From: Amorphophallus konjac
Taxonomy: Eukaryota > Streptophyta > Magnoliopsida > Alismatales > Araceae
Assembly: GCA_022559845.1 (NCBI GenBank)
Contig: CM040128.1
Location: 174,956,413-175,020,412 of the forward strand
Direction of reading: 5' to 3'
DNA: 64,000 nucleotides
The notes under the pieces are model-generated. The model was not told the origin of the DNA. It searched no databases and saw only the letters and a program-made list of their open reading frames with translations. Each line of letters begins with the position of its first letter. Within the stretch, counting starts at the first letter, position 1. This document shows positions 1-10,798 of this stretch, piece after piece. The position numbers and the translations under genes were made by a program.

Positions 1-2037
1 AGAGTCCAAAAATATGACACTTGACATAGAATGGCGATAATAACGGTACAATCTCGATTATCGATAAAACTAGGTGGAATTGATTCCCTAACTTGGGTAC
101 CATGACAAGCAAGTATGGACACTCTTTATATAGAATTGAGGTCCACATGAACAGCACATCAATGGCAAGACGTCCTCATTCTTAATATAGAATTGAGGTC
201 CACAAGAACATCATGTTGAATATAGAATTGGGGTCTACAAGAACATCATAACAATGTTGATATAGAATTGGGGTCTACAATAACATCACATTAATGACAT
301 GCTTTCCCCATTCATTAACAAAATTCTCATATCATACACATGGCATGACATGAGGGCCGGTATACCATGTTTCTTTAGAGTGACATGGCAAAATAGTGTA
401 ATGGGTTTTTATGGTACAACCAGCTCAGTCGGCCTTGAGGGAATCCAAGGCTCGAGGAGTCTTACGGAGGTCTCTATGACTAACTCGCTAGTCCAAAGGA
501 ACGGAATGTCCAATGGAGAGCTTGTATGTCAATGAGAATTGAGGGTAGTGCGATAAAAACATCATAAAACATGGGACTATATTCACGGAGTGGAAATATA
601 GTGCCGATATAGATATATATATATATATAAAACCCTCGGTTAATCAGTATCAGTGAAAATAATAACTCAGGAAAGTAGCGACTTAGGTAAAGTCGCTTGT
701 AATGAAATTAACGCCTTTTACAAGGGCGTTTAATTATAATTTTGACGACTTATACAGAAGTCGTCCATTCTGTAATTCTATTTTATAGAATTCAAATATT
801 ATGGAATTTTAACCAAAACGCGCCCTGGACAGGGGCCTTACTTTTCAATTAGCGCCCTGGTCTGGGGCGTCAGTTCAATAAGAGACGACCTTGTTCAGGT
901 CGTTAATTCAACAATTTTGCAAATTTCAGATAATAAAATTTCAGGAAAACAGGTACATGGTCAGGACCAGAAAAATAGCAGGATTCAATCAGGATGAACA
1001 TGCATTAGATTAGGTTCATGGTTTCATAGATATAAAATTTTAAACATGGGTAATTATCAATTTATATGAAATTGACGACTCCTAAGTAGGGTGTCAAAAC
1101 AAGAATTAGCGCCCTAGTGTGGGTCGCTTCTTTAAATTAGCGCCCTGGTAAAGGGCGTTTCTTTTTAAATTTCAGAGAAAACTTTTGAAATCACCATAAA
1201 ACTATGTGCATGGATGACTGATGATATTTAATTAAAGATCTTAAGCTAGTTTGGGCTACGATCTTGAGAAAACCTACCTTTTGAAGTTTTTAACTGATGA
1301 ACGGATGAAGGTTTGGAGAAGAAAATGATGCTCTGTTTTCGAACAGAGATAACTTGCAGGAGATGGACGAAGAATACCCGATGTTCAGTCAAAAGGGGTG
1401 ATCGTCTTCTCAACACAGATAACCTGTATAGGAAGATGAGGAAGGAAAAGAACATCAACGTTCTTTCAACACACACAACCAAAAATAAAGAGGAAGAACA
1501 TTACCTGTTCTTCACGTTGATGACAGCAACAGCAGATCGCCAAATAGCGATCAAGGGTTGATTTAGGAGGGTATTTATAGGATTTTGGGGATCCTAATAG
1601 GGTTAGAGTTGTATTGGAAGTAATGCTTCCATGATAGAGTCCTTACCATATTCCACCTTCGACGTAGTTATCCAGAACTTGCCCTGGATTGACTCCTCGG
1701 TCGAACGAAACTCGAACTGAATTAACGTCTTAAGAGAGGGCGTTAATTTTAATTGACGCCTTGTAAAGCGTCGTTTCTTGTATAAAACGCGCCCAGGTAG
1801 AGGGCGTTACATTTACTTCCCCTTTTGGCCGTTTGATAATTGACGCCGTGTTGTTTGGGCGTCCCTTTTTAATTAGCGCCTTATCTAGAGGCGTTTCTTA
1901 ATGAAGTAGCGCCTTAACAAAAGGCGTTATTTCCATTCTGTCTTATTTTTATGCGTTTAGGCTTTCATCATCTAATTATTTATCTTTTATTTTAATTTGA
2001 TTTATTTAAAATTCTTATTTTTATCAGGGTTGCTACA
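1..2037 (-). repeat. 3' LTR of the Tekay element (partial)
   Basis: This matches 7482-9518 base for base except for scattered substitutions. Read on the minus strand, the LTR begins at 2037 with TGTAGCAACC, directly after a purine tract (PPT) in the internal region, so this is the 3' LTR. About 870 bases of its far end lie outside the window. It carries the same TA-repeat TATA region (614-629) and the same series of short inverted repeats (677-1930) as the right copy. Small open frames in it (for example 299-535) recur in the other LTR and look non-coding. Confidence 0.93.
677..1930. repeat. Array of ~15 short hairpins in the Tekay LTR (left copy)
   Basis: About fifteen imperfect palindromes of 20-26 bases are scattered here. 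Clear examples: AGCGACTT/AAGTCGCT (677-684/690-697), GACGACTT/AAGTCGTC (744-751/758-765) and ACGACCT/AGGTCGT (885-891/897-903). Others follow the pattern AGCGCC...GGCGTT (around 851, 1138, 1875, 1906), where one arm position is regularly a G-T mismatch. All lie upstream of the TATA-like tract in the element's own orientation, that is in U3. The function is unknown. Confidence 0.8.
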
Positions 2038-2050
2038 CCCTCCCCCACTT
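2038..2050 (-). other. Polypurine tract of the Tekay element
   Basis: On the minus strand this reads AAGTGGGGGAGGG, immediately before the TG of the 3' LTR. Such a tract primes plus-strand DNA synthesis in LTR retrotransposons. Confidence 0.85.
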
Positions 2051-2109
2051 AAAAGAATTTGGTCCCCAAATTCATAGTATATATATGTGAAGAGTGTAGG
2101 GTATATACC

Positions 2110-5100
2110 TTAAAATAATTCTGGAAATTGCTTCCTCATGGATTCCTCGGTCTCCCATGTAGCTTCATGTTCGGAGTTCTTATTCCATTGTACCTTAAGC
2201 ATGGGAATAACCTTATTCCTTAGAGTACGTACTTCACGATCTAGTATCTTTATGGGCTTCTGTTCATATGTGAGATCCTTCTGGATAACTAAGTCTCCAT
2301 GTTCAATAATATGTGATGGATCGTGTACATACTTCTTCAACATAGATATGTGGAACACATTATGTACATCAGACAATTGAGGAGGTAATGCGATGCGATA
2401 AGCAACCTCGCCGACTCTTTCCAGTATCTCAAAAGGTCCAATGAATCTTGGTGTAAGCTTGCCTTTAACACCAAATCTCCGTATGCCACGTCCAGGTGAT
2501 ATCTTGAGAAATACATGATCTCCAACTTGGAATTCAAGATCTCTCCTTCTTGTATCAGCATAAGCCTTTTGCCTAGACTGAGCAACTTGCAGTCTTTCTC
2601 TAATCAATTGTATTTTCTCAGTGGTATCCCTTACCATGTCTGGACCTAGCAGTTGTTTCTCTCCAACTTCGTCCCAGCATAAGGGTGATCGGCAACTTCT
2701 TCCGTATAAAGCTTCGAAAGGTGTCATTTGTATACTTGCCTGGTAGCTATTATTGTATGCAAATTCCACCAACGACAAGTGATCATGCCAGCTTCCATCG
2801 AAATCAATGATGCAAGCTCTGAGCATATCTTCAACCACCTGATTAGTTCTCTCGGTCTGACCATCTGTTTGAGGATGAAAAGTTGTACTAAAGTTAAGCC
2901 TTGTTCCCAACGAATGTTGTAGTCCCTTCCAAAAATGAGAAGTAAAACGGGGATCTCTGTCAGACACGATTGAAATAGGAATACCGTGTAATCTGACTAT
3001 GTCCTTGATGTATAATGCAGCCAACACATCGACTGACCAACGGCTCTTGATTGGCAAGAAATGTGCCGATTTAGTCAATCGGTCAATAATAACCCATATT
3101 CCATCATGTCCTCCTTTTGATTTAGATAAACCCATGATGAAATCCATACCAATATCCTCCCACTTCCATTTAGGGATATCTAGAGGATGTAGTTTTCCAG
3201 CAGGCTTTTGGTGTTCCGCCTTGACCTGTTGGCATGTGAGACAGCGCGACACGTAGTCCGCTATTTCCCTTTTCATGTTGGGCCACCAAAAATTTCTTTT
3301 CACATCTTGGTACATTTTGGTAGATCCAGGATGAATCGTGTACCTTGATCTATGAGCTTCATCTAATATCTTCTTCTTTAACTCGGGACAATCCGGTATG
3401 CAAGTTCTATTCCTGAACATTAATCTTCCTTCACAAGTTATTTGGAAATCAGATTGTCCTTCTAGTTTGCCTTTAATCTCTACTAATATTGGGTCATTAT
3501 CTTGAAATGCTTGTATTTCAGATAATAGGTCTGGATGAATGCTTATATGAGACAATGTGACACATTTGAAGTTCGTGTCCATGCTTATATTGAGTTTAGA
3601 GAATTGCTCCAGCAACTTCCATTCTTGAATCATACAATTGGCTAACAGTGCTCTCGGCTTTCGACTAAGGGCATCTGCTACATGATTACCCTTTCCGGGA
3701 TGATATTGTATAGTAAAGTCGAAGTCCTTGAGATATTCTAGCCAACGTCTTTGCCTCATATTTAGTTCCTTTTGAGAGAAAAGATACTTGAGACTCTTGT
3801 GATCGGAGTATACAGTAAACTGTACTCCATAAAGATAATGTCTCCAGATTTTCAGTGCCAACACTACCGCGGCCAATTCTAAGTCATGGACGGGGTAGTT
3901 CTCTTCATGCTTCTTTAATTGACGAGAATAATAGGCTATAACCTTTCCTTGTTGCATTAGAACACATCCGAGGCCAATGCCAGAAGCATCAGTGTATACC
4001 TCGAATTTCTCTCATTCCATTGGTAAAGCTAAGACAGGAGCTGTAGTAAGATGATCTTTGAGAGTTTGGAAGCTTCTTTCACATTCCTCACTCCATTCAT
4101 AACGGATCTCCTTGCAAGTTAACCTCGTAAGTGGTACGGTGATCTTAGAGAAATCTTTGATGAATCACCTGTAATAGCCGGCAAGACCTAAGAAACTTCA
4201 GATCTCGCTAGCATTGGTCGGTCTTTCCCAATTTCTTACAGCTTCAACTTTTGATGGATCTACTGATAAGCCATCCTTTGATATAACATGTCCGAGAAAA
4301 GTCACTTCCTCAAGCCAGAATTCACACTTGCTGAGTTTTCCATATAATTGGTTTGTCCTCAATATTTGTAATGCAATCCTTAAATGCTCCTCATGCTCTT
4401 CCTTGGTCTTGGAATAAATCAATATATCATCAATAAAGACCACCATGAATTGATCCAAATAAGGCCTGAATATACTATTCATTAACTGCATAAAGGCAGC
4501 AGGGGCATTCGTTAGTCCGAAAGGCATAACAACAAATTCATAATGGCCATACCTGCTTCTGAATGCAGTCTTATGAATGTCATCATCCTTGATCCTTAGT
4601 TGGTGATAACCTGACCTGAGATCAATTTTGGAAAAGTACTTGGATCCCGAAATTTGATCAAACAACTCATCAATTCTCGGCAGTGGATATTTGTTCTTGA
4701 TAGTGAGATGATTCAACTGTCGAAAGTCGATGCATAACCTCATGGATCTATCTTTCTTCTTTACAAATAATACAGGCGCTCCCCATGGGGAAGTACTTGG
4801 TCTTATGAATCCTTTCTTATTGAGTTCCATCAATTGCTCCTTTAACTCCTTGAGTTCAGCAGGTGACATTCTATACGGTGCCTTAGAAACTGGACCCGCA
4901 CCAGGAACTAAATCGATGGTGAAGGCCACTTCTCTTTGTGGGGGTAATCCAGACAAATCTTCCGGAAATACGTCCGGAAATTCTTGTACCACCGGAATGT
5001 CTTCTAACTTAGTTTCCTTAGCCTCCTTAATCGTGACGAATGCAAGGAAAGATACACATCCTTTCCTGATGAGCTTGCTAGCTCAGAGAGCTGAAATAAG

Positions 5101-5369
5101 AGGTGACTTGCTCCGACTCTTAGGGATAGAATAGACTAGTTCTGGAAAGTCCTTGAAAGTAACCTTGCTATTGCGGTAATCGACTGTTGCCTGGTATTTG
5201 GATAACCAATCCGCTCCTAGTATGACATCATACTCCTTTAGATCTAAACATATAAGATCAATAGGGAGATTCTTACCATGAATCAATACTTCACAGTTCT
5301 GGAAATGGTGTGTAATATCAGTCTCGTTTCCTAGAGGAGTAGACAAGACTAATTTTATCCATTTCGATT
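2110..5369 (-). pseudogene. Tekay pol: protease end, RT, RNase H, integrase, chromodomain (in-frame stops)
   Basis: One minus-strand frame runs through this region. It encodes the end of the protease (VILGADWL), RT ([10 protein letters not shown] active site), RNase H (YTDASGIGLG, YSDHKSL), integrase (zinc-binding H-H-C-C followed by D, D and E in DFIMG, SDRDPRF and GQTERTN), and a C-terminal chromodomain (ILDREV, RNKVIPMLKVQW, EATWE). Four in-frame TGA codons break it: 5083-5085, 4198-4200, 4165-4167 and 4012-4014. The two TGA codons near 4200 replace what is normally arginine in this family, fitting CGA to TGA changes. The last 615 codons (RNase H to chromodomain, 2110-3957) are uninterrupted. 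The protein would be non-functional, although decay is slight. Chromodomain presence places it in the chromoviruses. Confidence 0.92.
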
Positions 5370-6440
5370 CTAGGGGTAACAGATTGAATGTGAAGCACCA
5401 GTATCAAATAAGACATGTGCAGACTTGGAACAAACTTTCAGTGTACCTTCTACTAGTCCGCCTTCTTCTTCTTGTTCGGTCTCCTTAATCGCGTGAAGAC
5501 GAGTGTTCTTGGTTACTGGGCGCTTCCCGTCCCCGGCTTGATCATTAAGAAATGGGCAATCGGGAATTCGATGATCGCGGCTCCCACAGCGGAGACATGC
5601 TCCTAGTTTCCTCCAGCATTCTTCTGCTCTATGGCCCGCCTTGTCACAGTGCTTGCACACTATATTTGGTGGGGTAGTGGTGATGGAGAAGGGCTTGGTC
5701 TTCTTAAACTTCTGATCTTGTGAGGAAGTACCTCCATTGCTAGGCCTCTTCTTGAAGTTGGGTTTAAAGGAACCCGAACTTGTAACTTGTTCTTTCTTGT
5801 CCTTCCCACGGATTCTATCTGATAGTTCCGTGGCATCTTCTAGAAGCTGGGCTCGACGTACTATCTCCGAATAGACTTGAATATCCATCGACGCCAGTTG
5901 GGTAATATATTGGGGTCTGAGCCCATTAAGGAACCTCCTAGCTTTCATCTTCTCGGTGCTAACTAAGTGCTTAGCATACCGAGATAATCTAGAGAATTGT
6001 GCTTTGTACTCCGCCACCGATAATGATCGTTGCTTGAGTGCGGAAAATTCGATAGCTTTCTTTTCTTGGACTCGGTCCGAAAAATATTTAGCGTTGAAAT
6101 GTTCAACGAATTCTTCCCAAGTAACTTGGTCTTGATTTAAAGTAGCTTCTATTGATTCCCACCAGCATCGGGCATCCCTTTCCAACTGAAAGGTAGCTAA
6201 TAAGACTTTATCTTGATCCGTGCACTGCATAACACGGAATATACGTTCCGTCTCCCTGATCTAGTGCTCTGCGTCATCCGGATCAGTAGAACCCATGAAT
6301 TTGGGAGGGTTCATTTTCTTGAAGACTTGGTGGAGACTCCCTGCTCGTTGTGCTCCTCCTTGTGCTACTTGTTGCAGCACTTGGGTCATGCCTTGAAGTG
6401 TACGCTGCATGTTGCGCCACTGAGCACGTTCGGCAGCCAT
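5370..6440 (-). pseudogene. Tekay gag and start of protease (stop and frameshift)
   Basis: The minus-strand frame opens at the ATG at 6438-6440 (MAAERAQWRN), after the PBS. It holds the gag capsid region (YFSDRVQEKKAIEF) and two zinc-knuckle-like motifs (CKHC...H...C and CLRCGSRDH...C), which bind nucleic acid, then the protease active site FDTGAS near its end. A TAG at 6261-6263 interrupts the N-terminal part, probably a former TGG tryptophan codon. The frame closes at 5370, while the pol frame overlaps it, so a small indel near 5385 separates the protease active site from the rest of pol. In intact Tekay elements gag and pol form one open frame. Confidence 0.9.
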
Positions 6441-6593
6441 CGTCCTACAATTACAATCACTAGATTAATACGTGATTTCATTTAGAAGCTAGCATTTTTA
6501 TGTCAACTTTAACCCTTGGTTCTACCCAATCTCACCGGTTAAAGGTTAAACCTATCCTTGGACTTGGGTTTTCCTAGGAATTGAATACCCTAG

Positions 6594-6605
6594 GCTCTGA
6601 TACCA
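6594..6605 (-). other. Primer binding site, initiator Met tRNA
   Basis: The minus strand reads TGGTATCAGAGC, the standard complement of the 3' end of plant initiator Met tRNA. It lies 7 bases inside the 5' LTR, which starts (plus coordinates) at 6613. It fixes the minus orientation of the element. Confidence 0.93.
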
Positions 6606-8094
6606 CAAAAACTGTCACGCCCCGAGAGCGGAAGATACCCGGAGACGCGTGACGAGTTTATATCAATCATGTCAATCAGAGTATTAGTGTATTCGACACC
6701 AAAAGCAGAGATGTGCAAAAATAAAGATAACCCAATCTTTTATTCCTTCATAAGAACATGTCTATTACAAACCTTTGAAGTACTAACTAAAATAAAGGAA
6801 AAATACAAGGTTGACTCAAGAAAATATAGAAAAAGACTAGATAACACGGAAGAAGCTCTATCTCTTTCACTCTTGATTTTCCCCATCCGTTTGAGTTCCC
6901 TCATCGTCGGACTTACCTGAAAAGTAGGGAAACACTAAGTGAGCGAACACTCAGTAGGAAATTTTATCTCAAGAACTAGTAATGGGTTTAAGTAATTACA
7001 TCTTTCATGAATGCACTATAGCTATGCATGCTCGCATAAAACGACAAGATAGAGAGAGTGTATAACAATACGATAGCAAGAAGAACTAGTCATGAACTTT
7101 CAAGAACTTATATCAAAGGATATCAAGATATTCAAGCAAGTGTATTCATCATGTCATGTTAGAATTTGGCTATCACGTTCAAGCACGCAAGTATGAAATT
7201 ACCCTTTTTCGGGCCACGCAAGTCATGTAATATCAAGTAAAGTACAAGTACAGGATTTGTGGAATGTTCAATCAAGCTAGTCATGCACTTCGGTATAATG
7301 CCAATACCGTGATCAATCAACTCCCATGGGCACAAGTACTTTCGGGTGCTTCTCCTAGGACCAGATCGGGCCCTATATGCGCAGGCATTAATCATGTATT
7401 TTAACATCCACTTTTGTGTATAGCCAATATGAAATTTCAAGAATAAAGCTTGTAGACATGTAGGATAAACTTGGATAGAGTAAAGTCCAAAAATATGACA
7501 CTTGACATAGAATGGCGATAATAACGGTACAATCTCGATTATCGATAAAACTAGGTGGAATTGATTCCCTAACTTGGGTACCATGACAAGCAAGTATGGA
7601 CAGTCTTTATATAGAATTGAGGTCCACATGAACAACACATCAATGGCAAGACGTCCTCATTCTTAATATAGAATTGAGGTCCACAAGAACATCATGTTGA
7701 ATATAGAATTGGGGTCTACAAGAACATCATAACAATGTTGATATAGAATTGGGGTCTACAATAACATCACATTAATGACATGCTTTCCCCATTCATTAAC
7801 AAAATTCTCATATCATACACATGGCATGACATGAGGGCCGGTATACCATGTTTCTTTAGAGTGACATGGCAAAATAGTGTAATGGGTTTTTATGGTACAA
7901 CCAGCTCAGTCGGCCTTGAGGGAATCCAAGGCTCGAGGAGTCTTACGGAGGTCTCTATGACTAACTCGCTAGTCCAAAGGAACGGAATGTCCAATGGAGA
8001 GCTTGTATGTCAATGAGAATTGAGGGTAGTGCGATAAAAACATCATAAAACATGGGACTATATTCACGGAGTGGAAATATAGTGCCGATATAGA

Positions 8095-8110
8095 TATATA
8101 TATATATATA
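8095..8110 (-). promoter_or_regulatory. TATA-like promoter tract of the Tekay LTR
   Basis: This alternating TA tract lies about 1.4 kb from the minus-strand start of the 2.9 kb LTR, where U3 would end. It is the only TATA-like sequence in a suitable position. The same tract is at 614-629 in the left LTR. It could also be a simple microsatellite. Confidence 0.45.
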
Positions 8111-8157
8111 AAACCCTCGGTTAATCAGTATCAGTGAAAATAATAACTCAGGAAAGT

Positions 8158-9411
8158 AGCGACTTAGGTAAAGTCGTTTGTAATGAAATTAACGCCTTTT
8201 ACAAGGGCGTTTAATTATAATTTTGACGACTTATACAGAAGTCGTCCATTCTGTATTTCTATTTTGCAGAATTCAAATATTATGAAATTTTAACCAAAAC
8301 GTGCCCTGGACAGGGGCGTTACTTTTCAATTAGCGCCCTGGTCTGGGGCGTCAGTTCAATAAGAGACGACCTTGTTCAGGTCGTTAATTCAACAATTTTC
8401 CAAATTTCAGATAATAAAATTTCAGGAAAATAGGTACATGGTCAGGACCAAAAAAATAGCAGGATTCAATCAGGATGAACATGCATTAGATTAGGTTCAT
8501 GGTTTCATAGATATAAAATTTTAAACATGGGTAATGATCAATTTATATGAAATTGACGACTCCTAAGTAGGGCGTCAAAAAAAGAATTAGCGCCCTAGTG
8601 TGGGTCACTTCTTTAAATTAGCGCCCTGGTAAAGGGCGTTTCTTTTTAAATTTCAGAGAAAATGTTTGAAATCACCCTAAAACTATATGCATGGATGACT
8701 GATGATATTTAATTAAAGATCTTAAGCTAGTTTGGGCTACGATCTTGAGAAAACCTACCTTTTGAAGTTTTTAACTGATGAACGGATGAAGGTTTGGAGA
8801 AGAAAACGATGCTCTGTTCTCGAACAGAGATAACTTACAGGAGATGGACGAAGAATACCCGATCTTCAGTCAAAAGGGGTGATCGTCTTCTCAACACAGA
8901 CAACCTGTATAGGAAGATGAGGAAGGAAAAGAACATCAACGTTCTTTCAACACACACAACCAAAAATAAAGAGGAAGAACATTACCTGTTCTTCACGTTG
9001 ATGACAGCAGCAGCAGATCGCCAAATAGCGATCAAGGGTTGATTTAGGAGGGTATTTATAGGATTTTGGGGATCCTAATAGGGTTAGAGTTGTATTGGAA
9101 GTAATACTTCCATGATAGAGTCCTTACCATATTCCACCTTTGACGTAGTTATCCAGAACTTGCCCTGGATAGACTCCTGGGTCGAACGAAACTCGAACTG
9201 AATTAACGTCTTAAGAGAGGGTGTTAATTTTAATTGACGCCTTGTAAAGCGTCGTTTCTTGTATAAAACGCGCCCAGGTAGAGGGCGTTACATTTACTTC
9301 CCCTTTTGGCCGTTTGATAATTGACGCCGTGTTGTTTGGGCGTCCCTTTTTAATTAGCGCCTTATCTAGAGGCGTTTCTTAATGAAGTAGCGCCTTAACA
9401 AAAGGTGTTAT
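8158..9411. repeat. Array of short hairpins in the Tekay LTR (right copy)
   Basis: This is the second copy of the hairpin array at 677-1930 (offset 7481). About fifteen units with complementary arms around ACGCC, GACGACTT or AGCGCC and loops of 4-7 bases occupy most of U3. Most differences between the two LTR copies are single substitutions. Confidence 0.8.
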
Positions 9412-9518
9412 TTCCATTCTGTCTTATTTTTATGCGTTTAGGCTTTCATCATCTAATTATTTATCTTTTATTTTAATTTGATTTATTTAAAATTCTTATT
9501 TTTATCAGGGTTGCTACA

Positions 9519-10798
9519 TTGCACTTGTAGACACGGGCGCGTCAATAAATGTGTGTCCATTGAGTACTCTTCGTGCTTGCAATATATCAGAGGACATCCT
9601 CAAGCCGACACCGACCACAATAGCAGCCTATGATAACTCCAGACGTGCTTGTCACGGGGTGGTGACTGTGCAGGCCGAGCTAGGGCCCTTAGTTATGGAT
9701 GTGGAATTTTATGTGTTGGACATAGACCCGATGTTCAAAGCCATTCTGGGTCATCCATGGTTGAATAGTTTGAGTGCCGTCCCCTCGACAGCCCATCAAT
9801 GTTTAAAATTCCCATTCCAAGGATGAGTGGTCAAAGTGAAGAGTATTTCCACGGTTCAAAATGTTGACGCCATAGCCGCCAAGATTCTGCCTACATTGTG
9901 GCCAAGCAACAAGCCTGTTCTCTCCGTCATGGACTTGAACTATTCATGGGCATATGCGTCACGCAATCCCACCGCTGCACCAGTCAACGTGAAAGTCAAG
10001 CCCAAAATGAGAGATTCTAAAGGTTAGCACATGATTCTAAAATTGGGCTATCAGCCCGGTTTAGGTCTCGACGTGCAGTTACAGGGCCGGACCAACCCCG
10101 TTCCCAAAGGAAGGAAGATGGGCCGTCGGGGCCTCGGCTACCGTGAATCCTCCATGTCGATGCTCGGCGATTCTGGGCCATTGACCTGGGATTACCGACA
10201 ACATTTTGTGAAGGGTCTGTTGCAGCCCGGCACCTTGAAGACCTCGCCGTCCAGCCCTGAAGAGAAGACAAACGAAGCCTGTGCTGTTGCTGATCCACCA
10301 CCGTCACTACAAGGATTGGTCGGTGACTCGGAAGATCTTTCTGATTGTTTTATGAAGATGTTTCATGAAAAAGAAGCCAAGCCGAAGAAGAAGGAGATGC
10401 AGCTAGTGAAGCGTCCTCCGATGCCGTTGATCCGTCAGGGGCCACGGGAGATGGGGAGCTCTGTCACTACTTATTCTATATCCCCATCCCGTCTTACTTC
10501 CTGGTTTTAACAGTTGGATTTCATTCCCCGTTCCCCTCCAATTGTGGTCGACCCGTACTTCACGGAGAGACCCGAGATTTTATTTGTTCCGTGTGCTTGC
10601 GGGCGCTGACCGCCCATTGATCTATCAACCATGTTCACTCCTCCTCCCCCGGGAGCTCAGCTCCATGAAATGTGGTTCTCCTCTTCCGACCCCTTCTTTG
10701 ACTACATTTTCCCTGAGTTGTTTCCTATGCAGTTACCTCCTCCTCCATCCTCTTCCTCCTCCTGCTGCGTGATCACCTCCAGCCTCCAAAAAAAAAAA
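9519..10798 (+). pseudogene. Tat protease, G-patch and linker region (several stops)
   Basis: The frame starts within the aspartic protease (LVDTGAS, then AILGHPWL). A glycine-rich G-patch motif follows at about 10034-10150 (LGYQPGLGLD, GRRGLGYRE), as in many Tat/Athila polyproteins, then a low-complexity linker. The same frame is cut by TGA 9824-9826, TAG 10025-10027, TAA 10508-10510 and another TGA near 10606. A run of A at about 10788-10798 is probably the site of the frameshift leading into the RT frame. The 5' part of the gene is beyond the Tekay insertion. Confidence 0.85.

Larger units (their letters stand above)
1..9518 (-). mobile_element. Tekay/Del-type Ty3/gypsy retrotransposon, nested in Tat protease
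   Basis: Two near-identical direct repeats (1-2037 and 7482-9518 in the visible part) flank a minus-strand internal region with PBS, gag, protease, RT, RNase H, integrase and a C-terminal chromodomain, the order and features of Tekay/Del chromoviruses. The left LTR is cut by the window edge. By eye I count about 33 substitutions and no net length change over 2037 aligned bases (about 1.6%), so this is the youngest clear insertion here. It lands inside the protease of a plus-strand Tat element: the bases right after 9518 resume an aspartic protease reading frame (LVDTGAS). The right copy of the target duplication would be TTGCA (9519-9523), which cannot be checked because the left end is outside the window. 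Confidence 0.93.
6613..9518 (-). repeat. 5' LTR of the Tekay element (complete, 2906 bp)
   Basis: The boundaries are TGTCACGCCCC at 6613 and GCTACA at 9518, giving TG...CA on either strand. The LTR is complete. It contains a TA-repeat TATA-like tract at about 8095-8110 (minus) and, upstream of it in the minus sense, a dense array of short hairpins (8158-9411). The part from 7482 on aligns without net indels to the left LTR. Confidence 0.92.

Noticed and set aside
299..535. 78-codon plus-strand frame, identical at 7780-8016
   Set aside because: It lies in both Tekay LTRs, has no known domain, and its repetition is explained by the LTR duplication.
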